Assembly (NCBI GenBank): GCA_013399875.1 | Contig: VXAZ01005703.1 | Span: forward strand, 992,001-1,056,000 | Direction of reading: 5' to 3' | Source of the DNA: Gymnorhina tibicen | Lineage: Eukaryota > Chordata > Aves > Passeriformes > Artamidae | DNA: 64,000 bases | Part shown: piece after piece, positions 26,640 to 38,410 of the stretch | Layout of the letters: each line of letters begins with the position of its first letter | How positions within the stretch are numbered: position 1 is the stretch's first letter | Program-made: the position numbers and the translations under genes | The notes under the pieces: model-generated | Databases searched by the model: none | Told to the model about the DNA's origin: nothing | The model's input: the letters and a program-made list of their open reading frames with translations, nothing else

Positions 26640-26870
26640 AAAGGAGCTACACAGGCAAAGTAAACGACGTTATCTGTGTTAATCCCTAACGAGAAAAACT
26701 GCCCCGTGCAATCCCATTAAATATTTAAAGCCACCTCCCCGTGATAAATTTGCATCAGGTGCAATGTATTACACGTCACTCCTGAGAGTTTGTCAGCAAA
26801 ACCCAACAAACGGGTTTGCACTTTCCGGTCTATTCTTAGCCCTCTTGTTTATTTATTCTTCCATGTACAA
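26640..26870. promoter_or_regulatory. candidate conserved non-coding block
   Basis: Complex sequence with motifs of several transcription-factor classes close together: GTAAACGACGTTATC, a TTTGCATCAGG POU-like site, ATTAAATATTTAAAG and TTACACGTCACTCC (CRE-like). No open frame spans it. The call rests on motif density and sequence complexity, not on observed conservation. Confidence 0.25.
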
Positions 26871-27539
26871 AGATGTCTACAAATCTGAACCCACTCTGTC
26901 AACCAGGCTTGTATCTACAGGATACATGCAAAGCTAACTTCAAAATGAATTTTTAATCATTTCTTTTTAAGGCTGAGAACAGAATGGATCAAACATTGAA
27001 TATGTTGTAATTTTCCAAGCTCTTCTGGTAGGTTTTTCGACTCTGAAGTGAAGAAATAAGATATTTCTCAGCCCTTAGTTTTTCATCTTCAAAAATATGA
27101 AATTCTCCTTGAGAGGAGAGCTGTTTTGCTACTGGGTTAAAAAAAATGTATCCCCCCAAAAAACCAACCCAGGTGCAGTTATTTTCTCTTTTCAGAAATA
27201 CAAAATATGATACACTACAATCATTACTTTTAGCTGATCTTAAAGCAGCATATGGGCTGCCACTTTCATTTCAGGAATGGGGCAGAGAGACAGGCCAGAT
27301 TTTCCTGATTTGGTGTATATACTTCCTTTAGAAAACACAGTGATCACCAGAAGACATATTGGAGACTCCTGGTGACTTCCTGAAACCTTGGCATTCCAGG
27401 TGTGAGAAAACGATCACCTTGCCTTTCATCAGGTTAAAAACACACAATATAGAACAAGCAAGTATCTCCTGACAATCCTTTTCCTGGCACATTGTGCAAC
27501 TCAGACTTCATGTTGCGAAAACTTCCTGTTCTGGGGTGA

Positions 27540-27900
27540 TATTTAGATTATAAGAATATGCACTAATAATAAATTACTTTTCATCTCCTTAGAGATACAG
27601 CATAGCTCTGAAAGTACACGCAGACACACAGAGTCAGACACACAGCTTGTTTATTTCATATTTTAATGTTAAATGCTGTGCAAAGAAATCCCTAATACGG
27701 CATAACTTAAAAATATAAATCTTCTAAAGTAAACCAAAACAAAGTCTAAATTGTGCCTGTGATTAGATTATTTCAGCTTACTCTCCCTTCAGGCTACTCA
27801 ACCTGCAGTGTTTATATAAATCTAATTTTTATTTTCAACGTATTTAAATAATTGGCAATAGAATACCCTATTAAATAAATTGCATTGAGTTTGAGGGGAG
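27540..27900. promoter_or_regulatory. candidate conserved non-coding block
   Basis: AT-rich but not simple-sequence DNA, with motifs such as ACTAATAATAAATTAC, GATTAGATTATTTC (Pitx/Otx-type GATTA cores) and TTTAAATAATTGGC. No open frame of note and no transposon signature. Enhancer identity is inferred only from composition. Confidence 0.25.
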
Positions 27901-30900
27901 AAGAAGCTCTGTGCTGGTATTCTATTTCTAAACAAACAAACAAAAGAGTAAGAGAAATATGGGGCTTTTTCAGCCTCCTGAGATTTCTGATAGATTATTT
28001 AATGTATAGTTTTGGGGTGGTTTTTTTTGTTTTCCTCATTAACAAATACACAGAAACACAGAAAAATATCCTACAGGGAACAGTTGATTGAACCGGCCAG
28101 ACACTGATGATAAAAATTAGTCTCCAACAGGAAACTGGCAAATTTGAAAATGAGGGATTATCAATGTAGTAGTTATGATTTCAAGCAAAAGAAACAAAGA
28201 ACAATTTCCTCGTGTCTTGGAACCCAGAAGTAAAATACTCAGATAATATAGATTCAAGTAAATGTTTCCAGTTTTACTGTCACTGCAAAATTTCTGCTTT
28301 TTTAGTCTGAAAATACTTCAATGGAACTTGAACACAACAAGAAATGAGAAATTGAGGGTTTTCTGAAGTTTCTCAAAGGGGAAACCATGATTCTGCATCT
28401 CCGAGATGAGATGGAAAAGACAAAGAAACACTTTGAAATAATCTATGGAATGCCATCAGTTCAGAAAGACACTGTCTCAGGATAGGAAAGGACAGCGTAT
28501 GAGATTAACAGCTCTGTCTATGCAAATTGAGATATTCAAGTTCTTTAATGCTAGAATTCCTTTTCCCAACTCCCCGTGATGGATAGGAAATGGTAATACT
28601 GGGATTTAATGAAAGAAAACAAAGCCCAGAGAGAAACTTCACAGAACTGCTGATATTTAGATGCTCTAGACTGCCAGCCAGAGGTAGCCCATTGTGTTCC
28701 GAAAGGCAGGAGAAAAGCAGAGCCCTGCTCTGCACCCGTTACAGTGACTTTCCAAAGCAGCACAAACAATATTTGCCATTAGCAGGGTACCATGTGGTGA
28801 TGCTCTTCCCAGACTGAGATTTCACAGCTGTGGCACGGGGTGCCAAACAATCCCGGTGACACAGAGCCACTGAGGGCAATGCCTGGTGGTGAATCCCGTG
28901 GTGTGGCTGGCTGCTCTCCCTTCAGAAAGACTTCACCATCTTCACGGGGCCACTCACAGAAAGGCCCTCAAATCAGCAGCGACCTTTCCCTTTCTAAACA
29001 GGGCTGAAGTATTAAAGCGAATACCTGTGACTGGCGTCCTCGCATCTGTCCCGGACTGGGATTTACGACCTTTACAGGATTTCTAATCTAAGAGGATTTG
29101 TGGGAACTTTGCTGAGCTCCCACATTCAGTGATACCTGTGGCAATGCTCTGCTGCTGAAGGACCTCTGAGATGGGGTTTGCCGTGCTGAACTGAGCTCTC
29201 ACCATGCCTGCAGGAAATAATCTCATTCCCATTACTGACCCTGGAAGCAGAGCTCTAGGAAATTATTCCTTTTGGGATTGCAGCTATGGGAGAGAAGAAC
29301 TGTAAGTACCCATCTCTGAAGGATGCAGTGGATTGGTGTGCTCCTCACATTCCCTACCAGCAGCCAGCCTCCCTCCCAGTGCCCAGTCTCCAGGGAAACC
29401 TGAGAGCTGAATTTGCTGAACCCTTGCCATGCAGTGCTGCTTTCGCTCCTGCTGGAGTGCCTCTCTCACACAGATGTACGGGAGCGAAAAGAAAACCACA
29501 GAAATTCCTAGTACTAGAAGCAGAGGAAAATACTCAATCATAGAGTCATGCTTTTGTCGCTGTCTAGTGGTAAAGCCCCTTACCTTCTGGCCAAGGCTTT
29601 CCACAGCGTGTGGGAGTAAACAAGTCTGAGTGTGGAGATGCTGATTCATGTATTCCCCACATATTTCTTTTCCCATCAAGCTGAGCTCTGAACAAAACAT
29701 CTGTGAGAGAATTTTTGTTTCTAGAAGTGTGAAAGAACATAAAAAAGCAGTGATTTTTTTATTGCCAGTGTGTGAAGGAAACAGATCTCAAGCTGCTCCT
29801 TTTCTAATATACTGCTAGTCAGTGGTCTGAAATAATATGTGTATATTACCCAAGCCAGAACTTAGGTTTTGAGAGATCTGATGACTCTGTTGATAAGTCA
29901 AGATTCATGTTCTCCTAGATTCATTGTCTGTCTGACAGGTTCATCCAAGAAGCCTCTCCCCCTCCAGTGTTTGTTACTGTCTGAGGAAATGAAAGGACTT
30001 GGAAAAAAATTATGGTATTCTTGTCTGAAATGTCTTTATAATGAGGCAGTAGAGGATGTGAGAAAATTTAAGATTTTTGCTAGTCTAGTCATTTATTTAA
30101 AATCAGTGGTGACAGGCCCAGTATGGTATAGAAAAAGACATCAATTACATATTACTCATTTTTACTTGAGTTTTAAATGCTGAAGTTTCATAAAGTTTGC
30201 ACAGCCACTCAGACAAATGAGTAATAAAATCCTAGAGATGCTGGTCTATGGAGCAAGCCCTACTAAAGTAACATTTTTGCCTTATTTGCCCTGACACTTC
30301 TTGCAGAGCCAAGTATCTTTGTGGGTGGGACGCTGAAAGTCTGAAACCCTGGGTCTGTAATGAGTCTTGAAAGGTCTAACAATTTTTGTGGAATCATTGA
30401 TTTTTGTTGGTGGTGGTGGTTTTTTACCCCAAACTGAAAAGGTTTCAACAGGTGGATTGTCGGATACAATTGTTTCACGAGAATGAGCAGCAATCAGGCT
30501 GTATCTTCAAATGGAAAAATTGTTCCTAAAGGATCACGCTCTAAGTTCTTTCAGTGAACTGTTTGTCTCAAAAAAGATCCTTGCTACTGAACTTTTCATA
30601 AAGTTGAAACCATGGGGATAAAAATGCTTTTTTCTACCTAATTCCAGATAAAACCTCTAAATGGGATACTGGTCAAAGAGCTGGTATCTTGGTTCAGGAA
30701 GAACATTTAGGCTGACAACTGGCACAGGGGCAGTAGTGTATTCTGGTGTCTCGGGCCTTTCAGGTGTCCAGAGAAGAGCAGATTGAATGGTTTCCCACAT
30801 GGGTTCCGGTGAACCCATGGGAAAACAGATTCCACTCTTCTCAAAGCTCTCCCTGAAGCCAGGCAGTAGAAGGTACATCCTCCAAGCTACTAGGAAATTA

Positions 30901-31534
30901 CAATATTTCAATGACAAATTAAAAAAAAAAAACCCAAACGAAAAAAAAACCAAAAAACCAAACACCAACAAAAAAAACCCCAAGAAAATTTGATTCAAAC
31001 AAATAATGCCATATTTTTACATAATCAATAAATACCAGAAGCGAAGCAAACTTTTCTGGTACACCTTCATCAACTGTGGATTACTCATAAGGTCAAACAC
31101 TGGCAAAGGAGGTTATTTTGAAAGCTTGGATTACTGCAGAAGCATAGCCTTATCTAAATTAGTTCTGCCCAGACTGTCAGCCAATAAATTTCTCCACCTG
31201 TTTGCATATTGATTTTTTCCCGTCTTTTTTTTTATTTCAGCTTTGAAAAGAAAAAAGTCTGTTGAGCAGCTAACAGGAAGTCTGTGTTCAAAAAGGTTTG
31301 GGGGTTTTTTTTGCTGTCAAATGTCTCTTGAGCTGGATCACCTTACAAATGTAAATTAAAAGGTTTAAAATGTTGTGTCCCAGTGTAGAATTCTAATTTG
31401 ACTTATGCGGCACGTTTTCTCATTCAAAACACAGCGTATTATTTCGGTGTTGTACCACCCTGCTGATCTGGATCAGAACCCATTAGCTCTCAGCTCTCTT
31501 CTGGGACGTAGAAAAAGAACTGCCTAAAGGATCT
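27901..31534. other. non-coding stretch, no gene seen
   Basis: No exon recognised. Overlapping opposite-strand frames at 28505..28817 and 29284..29700 (up to 138 codons, minus) look like chance. An ATG followed six codons later by GTAAGT near 29286..29306 resembles a tiny first exon, but its context is weak. The segment 30916..30988 is an A/C-rich simple tract. Confidence 0.55.
30916..30988. repeat. A/C-rich low-complexity tract
   Basis: Runs of A up to twelve long, punctuated by CC, CCC and CCCC, with no other structure. Open frames of 113 codons (minus) and 68 codons (plus) run across it because it lacks T, so both are artefacts of composition. Confidence 0.85.
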
Positions 31535-31696
31535 TTATTCTGTTTTTCTAGTCCATTCACTTTGCTGCCCTTTTTCTGAAACAAATAATAAAGCAGTGCA
31601 ACATACGCTTAGCAGCCCCACGGACATCCACAGGTAAGTGTGAGAGTTAATAATCAACAGCAGCTTGTGAGGTTTCCCAGATGGATAATTACACAT
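31535..31696 (-). CDS. candidate 53-residue single-pass membrane microprotein, unproven
   Basis: Below the usual length cut-off. An ATG at 31694..31696 opens a 53-codon frame ending in TAA at 31535..31537. The peptide has a short basic N-terminus (motif GKPHK), a hydrophobic segment at about residues 12 to 39 with core YLWMSVGLLSVCCTALLFVS, and a polar tail ending RKTE. The stop codon overlaps an AATAAA sequence, a possible poly(A) signal. I recognise no family. It could equally be the last exon of a larger minus-strand gene, or chance. The opposite strand has a splice-like framework over the same bases. Confidence 0.12.
   Translation of the reverse strand: MCNYPSGKPHKLLLIINSHTYLWMSVGLLSVCCTALLFVSEKGQQSEWTRKTE
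31552..31633 (+). other. candidate 82-bp internal exon on plus strand, unproven
   Basis: The segment is preceded by a pyrimidine-rich TCTGTTTTTCTAG acceptor and followed by a perfect CAG|GTAAGTG donor at 31634. Two of three forward frames are open across it. A consensus acceptor and donor at exon-like spacing is suggestive, but such pairs arise by chance in 64 kb. No peptide match is recognised, and no partner exon was found. Confidence 0.12.
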
Positions 31697-33997
31697 TCTA
31701 TGTTTAATTCTTCATGTTCTCTCTGGTTTAAGATGTGGGCAGATTTGCGTTCCTGTGACACTCACGGCCGGGGCACTTAACCTCTGATACCACAGTGGAA
31801 CAGTTCTGCTTCTTGGTGCTTCTCAGATGCTCACAGATCACCTCGACTGATTTCACCTTGGGCATTTGGTCTCATCCAAAGGTGTGGCTTTTCTGAGAGA
31901 TCAACAGTGTTATACAATCAAATGAATACTTAGGTAATACTCAGTTGGTCATTATCAGCTTGTTTACAACACTTTGTGATCAATTTTCATTCCTGTTGAA
32001 GCTGTTGTTTGTCAGAGGTCTTCAGAACAAACAGTATTAGAGCATTTACTGTTCCTTGGAGAATCAGTTCTCCTGAGCCAGCTCTGGAGATCCAGCTGGG
32101 AGACCTATATCTGCCTAAAAGGGGAAGGCAGACAATTCTTAGTGTGGAATCGATGCACCCTGGGCAAATTTCTGCTTAGAAGCAAGTGCTGAGAGAGCTG
32201 TGCAGCAACAGGAGTGCAGCCAGCACTTCTGGTTCCTAGGAAAAGGCAAAACCCTTCAGCACAGCCACCTACACAATTCTATTGTGGTCTCACTTCTGAG
32301 TGCATGAATTTAGGCAAAAGTACTGAATGCCAGCGAGGTCCGTGGCTGAGGCACAGCAACTTTAGTACATGAGTACATAAAATAGTCAATTCCAAAAATA
32401 AGTGCATGAATGAATAAATGAATAAAGGACAAAGCTTACCTAGGAACAGACAGCTTCCAAAGGTAAGAAAAGATGCAGATACTACTCAAAAAAAATGATC
32501 CCACCCCAAATCTCACAGAGTGACTGCTGTGCGCTGGTTTTGACCGACCTACTCAACACCACTGTTTTGTCCAAATATCTGATCTTTGAAGATTGCCTCC
32601 CAGATTGAGAGAAACAGGTTAGCTTAGAGACCTGCATTTAATTTAACCCACTGCTCTACTGGTTTGGCTCCGAGGCAGATTGTATGGTTTTGTTTTCTCA
32701 TATTCAATAAACATTTTCAACAACCTGTGTAGTTTTAGGGCTTTGCAAATTGTGGCAAATGCATTAATTGTAAGAGAGACAAAGAGAAACCCTTCCAGTT
32801 GTCTTCCACTACCTTGTGTACAAAAATTAGGAGAAACTAGAATAACTTTATAGCCTGCAGGCATCTTCTGGAAGCACAGAAAGTTTTCTAAAATTGACTT
32901 TACATTGTATCACTGATTGCAAGGCTCAGGCTAATAAATTCTGCTATGGCTTTAATCCATTGACCTGATAAGGCTCATTGGTTGTCACAGAGCTCTGAAG
33001 TGTTGCTTCAAGGTGTTTTCTGGGTAGAGATTTCATTTTAGACAGGACAAGATCAAGGATCAAGAAACCTAGGTCAAAGCATTTAAGCCACTGAATAATG
33101 AAGTTAGAGCAGCAGCATCTTACACCTGCAGTGAATATCATTATTGGCTACAACAGAGAAACAGTCAGCAAAGAGCTCTCTGAGCTGAGTTCCCTGTTGT
33201 ATTAGCAATTGGATCAGGCTGTGGTATCATACCTGCCTTTTAGGATGACTGAACTATCCAGCAGCAAGCTTATTGTTTTTTGGTCTAGTGCCCACTGCTC
33301 CAGCACATCACCCTTCTGCTCTGAGGGTCGAGTGTTCACTGTGCTTTTATTTCGAAATAGAGCAGCTTGCAGGTACACACCCAGCCTCCCGGGGCACCCC
33401 CACTGGGAGTACCTCGGAACTCACTGGCAGGTCTGAGCTCAATGCCCTCCTTCAGAGCTGGTTTCTAACACAGGACCAAGCCCTTGCAGTAATTCCCTGC
33501 CTTCTTTGTTAGGATTTGTTCCGGGTTCTCTTCTACCTTGAATGTATTGCCAACTCATCAGCTATCCTGTTTTGTTCTCAGGTTCAGTAATCTTCTCCCT
33601 TGCTGAAAACAGGCATTTTATTTTGGGGGCATGAGTAACACCTGCAGCCTCCTCCTCTTTTCTATATATATCTCTGACAAGGTTTTTGCTCTTCTTTAGC
33701 CACACTGGTGTCCAGAGCAATGTGATGAAGTAATTATCTCCAACTTTTTGTGCTGCAGCCTTATTTCCTGGTTTGATTCTTCTGCATTACTTTAACTCAT
33801 AACTCCTGACTTCTATTTCAGTGATTTCATAACCCTTTTGGACACACAGCCCTTTGCCTTGAAGGCTTTTTCTGCTGTTCCTAAAATAAGCTCCAGATGA
33901 CTTTTCCACCTGTAACTTGAGGACACTGCTAGTATTTAAATGCTTTAGAGTAGCTGACATCTTTTCAAAGCCTTTTTGAACTCGAGAGCCTTAACAC
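31697..33997. other. non-coding stretch, no gene seen
   Basis: No exon or transposon recognised. It contains an interrupted GAAT/AAAT tetranucleotide tract at 32408..32426, and donor-like motifs on both strands near 32447 (minus, TAG|GTAAGC) and 32463 (plus, AAG|GTAAGA) that have no convincing partners. Open frames do not exceed about 80 codons. Confidence 0.6.
32408..32426. repeat. GAAT/AAAT tetranucleotide tract
   Basis: Nineteen bases of alternating GAAT and AAAT units, a short imperfect microsatellite. Confidence 0.8.
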
Positions 33998-34022
33998 AAT
34001 CCTAGGGCACTGCCCTAGGATT
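33998..34022. repeat. perfect 25-bp inverted repeat (12-bp arms, 1-base centre)
   Basis: AATCCTAGGGCA at 33998..34009 is the exact reverse complement of TGCCCTAGGATT at 34011..34022, separated only by C at 34010. Each arm contains CCTAGG. A perfect 12-bp arm with almost no spacer is rare by chance in a window this size. No flanking target-site duplication or transposase is visible. It could be a dimeric protein-binding site, a cruciform, or the relic of a palindromic repair event. Confidence 0.9.
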
Positions 34023-35094
34023 TTTAATCATTCTTCTGTTCCCCAACAGTGATGCCACAGAGCCCCAGCTACTTAGCCCTACAATAACAGAGCAGTCCCA
34101 AAGAGTCCTCAAACATCCTTCTTAATCCTCTTAATTTGTTGTTCTTAACCCATGACTAAGGGAGGCACTTGACTGTGTCCAAGCACATCCACCACTGCAC
34201 AAGCTGAGGTGTTTCTGCAACACGAAATTCCCTCCTCAGCTCCTTGAAAGTTTTTCTGCCATTTCCACACTGTCTTCCCAGCTGTCAGCCAGCCCGTTTT
34301 CTCCTCAGTCAGCTCTTACAATGGCCCCTAAAATATTTTCCTCTTGTCCTAAAATACTTTGCTCCTGCCTCTGAGCTGCCAGCTCACCAAATGCCCGTCT
34401 CCCACAGAGGCTGACCCTGCTCCCAGTCATCCCTGTTAATATGCTGCCTTGGTGGGGAGAGCAGGGCAGCCCCATTTTGAGGTCCTTTTCTCAGCTCTCT
34501 AGTGCAGGGTTTCCAATTCAATCATATTTGTTTACAGAACTATTTTTATCCTTCTGTTTTAATTCTCCTTAACTTGTGCAGTTGATAACCATTTTAGTGT
34601 AGTTTGTACCTGAAAGTCACTTTTACCATTCTCTCCCTAAGCAGTGTGAGTCCAGAAGTGTCTATTTCAGCCATGCTTTACCATCTTGCTTCCATCCCAT
34701 TACAAGCATTTTCTGTTTCTCCCGATTTGCACAGGTCCTTCAATTTTGAAATTGCAATGAAAACTTTTATTCCACCGTGGTTTTTGCCATCCTAGATACC
34801 ACCCTCAGGTTCTGCCCCAGGAGCTCCCATTTCTCCACTTTTCCCCACGTTCCTGTCACTAACACGACTGGCAATGCAGTGCTGGCTCATTAATCACACC
34901 CATTCTCTTCTCAGTCTTTGGGACCACACTTTCACCAGCTGCACCCCTTATCTTACTGTGGGAGTCCAGAGTGCGGGGAATATTTCCCTGCCTGTTTTAA
35001 GGAGTTTTACCCCCCTGGAACACACTGGTTTTGACCTTCGTCCACGGAGAAAGCTGCCAACTCTCTGGGAAGAATTTGAACGCACTGCCGTGTG
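34023..35094. other. non-coding stretch, no gene seen
   Basis: Pyrimidine-leaning sequence with no recognised exon. Open frames of 63 and 73 codons (34604..34795 and 34874..35095, plus) lack features. Confidence 0.6.
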
Positions 35095-35137
35095 AATGAT
35101 GATAGAATGATAGAATAGATTCTAGATGATAGAATAT
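35095..35137. repeat. GATAGAAT octamer repeat
   Basis: Three GATAGAAT units, two adjacent and one separated by AGATTCTAGAT, form a short degenerate octamer array. Avian CR1 retrotransposons end in repeats of a similar octamer (ATTCTATG-like on the opposite strand). A decayed CR1 tail in minus orientation is possible, but the adjoining sequence does not look like CR1. Confidence 0.5.
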
Positions 35138-35314
35138 TACATAAGGTAGCACAAGGTGAAAATATAAAGGTGTTGGGTTTGTTAACATAGCAAATAGATA
35201 AAAAGCAAAAACTCCAAAATGGAGGATTGCTGTTGTTCTATAACCTTCTTCTCCTTCTTTTTACTACTCCATTTAATGCAGAAAAATTGTTTAAAGTGAT
35301 TGGATAGAAAAATC

Positions 35315-35392
35315 NNNNNNNNNNNNNNNNNNNNNNNNNNNNNNNNNNNNNNNNNNNNNNNNNNNNNNNNNNNNNNNNNNNNNNNNNNNNNN
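35315..35392. other. assembly gap, 78 N
   Basis: Seventy-eight unresolved bases. Open frames crossing it (for example 35300..35698) are artefacts. The flanks are not obviously repetitive, although an octamer repeat lies about 180 bp upstream. Confidence 1.
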
Positions 35393-38099
35393 ACAGCAAG
35401 ACCAACAGGTGGAATTCAAAACAGAATCCCACATCTTACCACATTCCATACTGTCTTCCATACTATCCCTTATTTCTGCTTTTTTTTTTTTTCCCCTTTT
35501 GACCATGTATTGAAAAAAAGAACCAAACTGGAAGGCATTAATGCTTCAGGCACAACTAACATGGAAGTCCCCTCTCACATCATCTATCCTGCTTGCTGTA
35601 CTCAGGAGGTTAAATATGGGCTTCAGCTGGTAATAAAAGTAATACATGATTCCAAAATTCAGCAGTGCTTTGCCGCTATTTTACATGCTCCTCTCTAAAA
35701 CAGGTGTCCTAATTAGAATAAATTAAGTCTACTTATTTTTTTAATAATAAAGTGTATTTTTGACAGTAATAGTAAAAGTACTTGATACAATTTCTTTGTG
35801 ACTCATTTTAAACATACATTTTACAGCCACTGCCAGGGCCAATGTTAATTGTGCCTTGCACTGTATCTTGAACTCTCCTTGAAGCAGTGCAAGTGTTTAA
35901 GTAGGCTAGATTTTCTTTTTAAATTGCCTTCTAGCTTCAAAAAAATTTAATAAGGTCACCTAAAAGAGACAAAGAGGTGTGTGGAACTTTTCTCTCTCGT
36001 GCTTTTTGAAAGAGATGATTAAATTTCCTTTCCTTCCTGCTATTTCTTCTACCACAAAATACATGCAAGTGTTGTATCTCTTTTCTGCCTTGCCTCAAAA
36101 ATAGAAGCTGTTACACATCTGCAGTAGAGCTCAAGTAATGAGAGATGGACACAGAGGCCAAGATCCAGGAGGCCATGTAGGCTGGGTAACAGGAGTGGAG
36201 AGCCTGATGATTTGCTGTTCAAATCATCATGAAATCAACTGTTACCAAAAAAAAAAAAACAAACAACCAATTTTGGGGCAAAATGGTATCTGTAGATTGA
36301 GGAGAGCTGTAAAAACAGAATTTCAGAAGTTATATAGTGCTAAACCAAAAACTGCTGAGGAAAGTCCCTGTGATTTTTGAAGCTCTTGGTGAGATCTCTA
36401 TGCTCAGATGAACTTTGAAAGAAAAACTGGAACATTAAATATTTGTTCTGGAACATCTTCAGAGACTACAGCTGAAAAAGGTTTGTCCCTGCCTACTACT
36501 ACTGTATTTAGAGATAAGCAGTGGACACAAAAATACGCCCATAAACCTTACTTTTCGCTGATTTTGAGATTTCTGGAAACGTATGTTATGATGACATTTC
36601 CTTTCTTTGAGGAAGAACAAACAAAAGAAAAACAGCAGAGAAGTCAACTTTCTCAAACCAGTTTTCCTTTACAAGCTCCCCCACTTTTCCAGGTGTGTTT
36701 CCTTTTAGCTGAGGCAGGTGACCTGCTGACAACCCTCGTTCTTCATGTTACTGGAAATTGCCAGCTGGTAAAATTACCCAGTCAAGAAGACGGAGCAGGG
36801 ACCCCTTTTGCATGAGCACAGAGCATTTCACCTTCCAAAGCCAACCAAATCGTTATTTTCTCACAGTGACAGGTTTTGTTGCTAATCCAAGTTATTTTTG
36901 CAGAAATGTAGAGATCAGTGGAAAAGCAAGTTACAGGGTTTCTGGATAAGGACTTAAAAGACACATTCCAAAGATGTCAGATCCATTGCTTGGAAAACAC
37001 CTAGGCCAGATTAGAAATTTCACACCTAAATTATTTTTCAAAGGTATACTGGGTTTTGACTGAACTCACTGAGCAGAACTGCAGAAATATTTGATGCCAG
37101 TTCGAAATTCATCAGTGGTTTAATTGCTTGGTAAAAATATGGAAGGGCTTCCTGGTCTATTCAAGAAATACTGTCTGCAGGGATGAAGAAAAAAGAATTG
37201 TCTTCTTCCATTCTAACAAATGGAAAAACCTATGAAAGGTTAGATATTTTATCTTCATTTTGTATATATCCAAGCAAGCTGAAAGAAACTAATTTACATA
37301 GGAGAGAAACTGTTTTGGTCCTAGGATGGTACCCCAAAAGACATTTTAATATAAAAAGGAATACATTTGGTACATTAACCGATTTTATTCTTTTTTTAAA
37401 GATGATGTGGGTATTGCCAGGAGTCTATACCCCATTAAAAAATTGCAGCGAAAGCATTAGCGATTGTCTGCATGTAACAACATTTTTACCATATCAGCCC
37501 TTTGCAGAGATTCAAACAAGTATTCATGTAATTGTCTTTTTGCCCTTGTGTCAGAAATAGTCAAAATTTTGCTCAGCCTCTCCCAGCTCTTATTTTAACG
37601 CATTATGCGGCTCCTCCAGGAACAGAACCGTAGTTCAGCTCTGACAGTGTGAGTTCACACTGCAGGAAGGCTTCTGTGCCAGGGCTGCTTCAGCCACAAT
37701 GCAGCATTTCCCTCCCTAAAGACCTCATATCTGTGAGCACAAATTGGATAGATAAACTCCTTACCACGGCCATGGCAGAACTTATGGATGCCTGACAAGG
37801 ACAGATTCCCTGCCACAACACACACAAACCCCAGCCTGTCACAGCTGGTTTGTTACTTGGGAAATTTTTGGCACAGGGAGCAGTCGGCATCTGACACTTC
37901 CCCAGGAAAGACAGACCTGGTTTAATCCCAGCCAGGTTTTACATGTGAAGCAGGGATGTTCGATTTACACCACAAAATGTCCCGTGAGTGACAACAGGAT
38001 AAGAGTGAAGCAGCTTTCACTGGCACAGTGCTGAGAGAGCGTGGAAGCCAGCCACAGGCTGCTTTCTACCAGCAAGAGCAGATATCTGGAAGGAAATGC
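35393..38099. other. non-coding stretch with two longish open frames
   Basis: Plus-strand frames at 36408..36815 (135 codons) and 37183..37560 (125 codons) begin with or contain ATG but show no domain, transmembrane pattern or retroviral motif that I recognise. They are not in a shared gene structure. The rest holds an A-tract near 36246 and nothing else identifiable. Confidence 0.5.
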
Positions 38100-38410
38100 C
38101 AGCCAACATGGATTCTTTATTAGGAAAGACAATTTAATTCGGGATCTATGAGTTATCTATTTACATGAGAGCGTGTATTTCATAAACCAGCTTGTTTCTT
38201 TGTGACCAATTACTCTGGGATTTTTATTAGTGCTGTTTTATAAGTACTGCAAAAGGAAAATATATTAGAATTGAATTATACTCATCTCTTTCAGGAAACA
38301 TTTTTATTTAGAAATATATCTTAGCCTTTTCTACAGGGATTAGTTATAAAACAAAAAATATTTTATGTAGCTATTTAGGTGTGGATCAATAAAACTTATT
38401 TTCATGGCCA
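38100..38410. promoter_or_regulatory. candidate conserved non-coding block
   Basis: About 300 bp of AT-rich, complex sequence with motifs such as GACAATTTAATTCGGG, GTGACCAATTACTC, GGGATTAGTTATAAAAC and a run of TTTATTAG and AATATATT elements. It has no sizeable open frame and no simple repeat. It resembles a developmental enhancer in composition only. Confidence 0.25.

Noticed and set aside
36408..37560. Two plus-strand frames considered as endogenous viral remnants
   Set aside because: No reverse transcriptase, integrase, nucleoprotein or LTR signature could be seen, and the frames are unrelated to each other.
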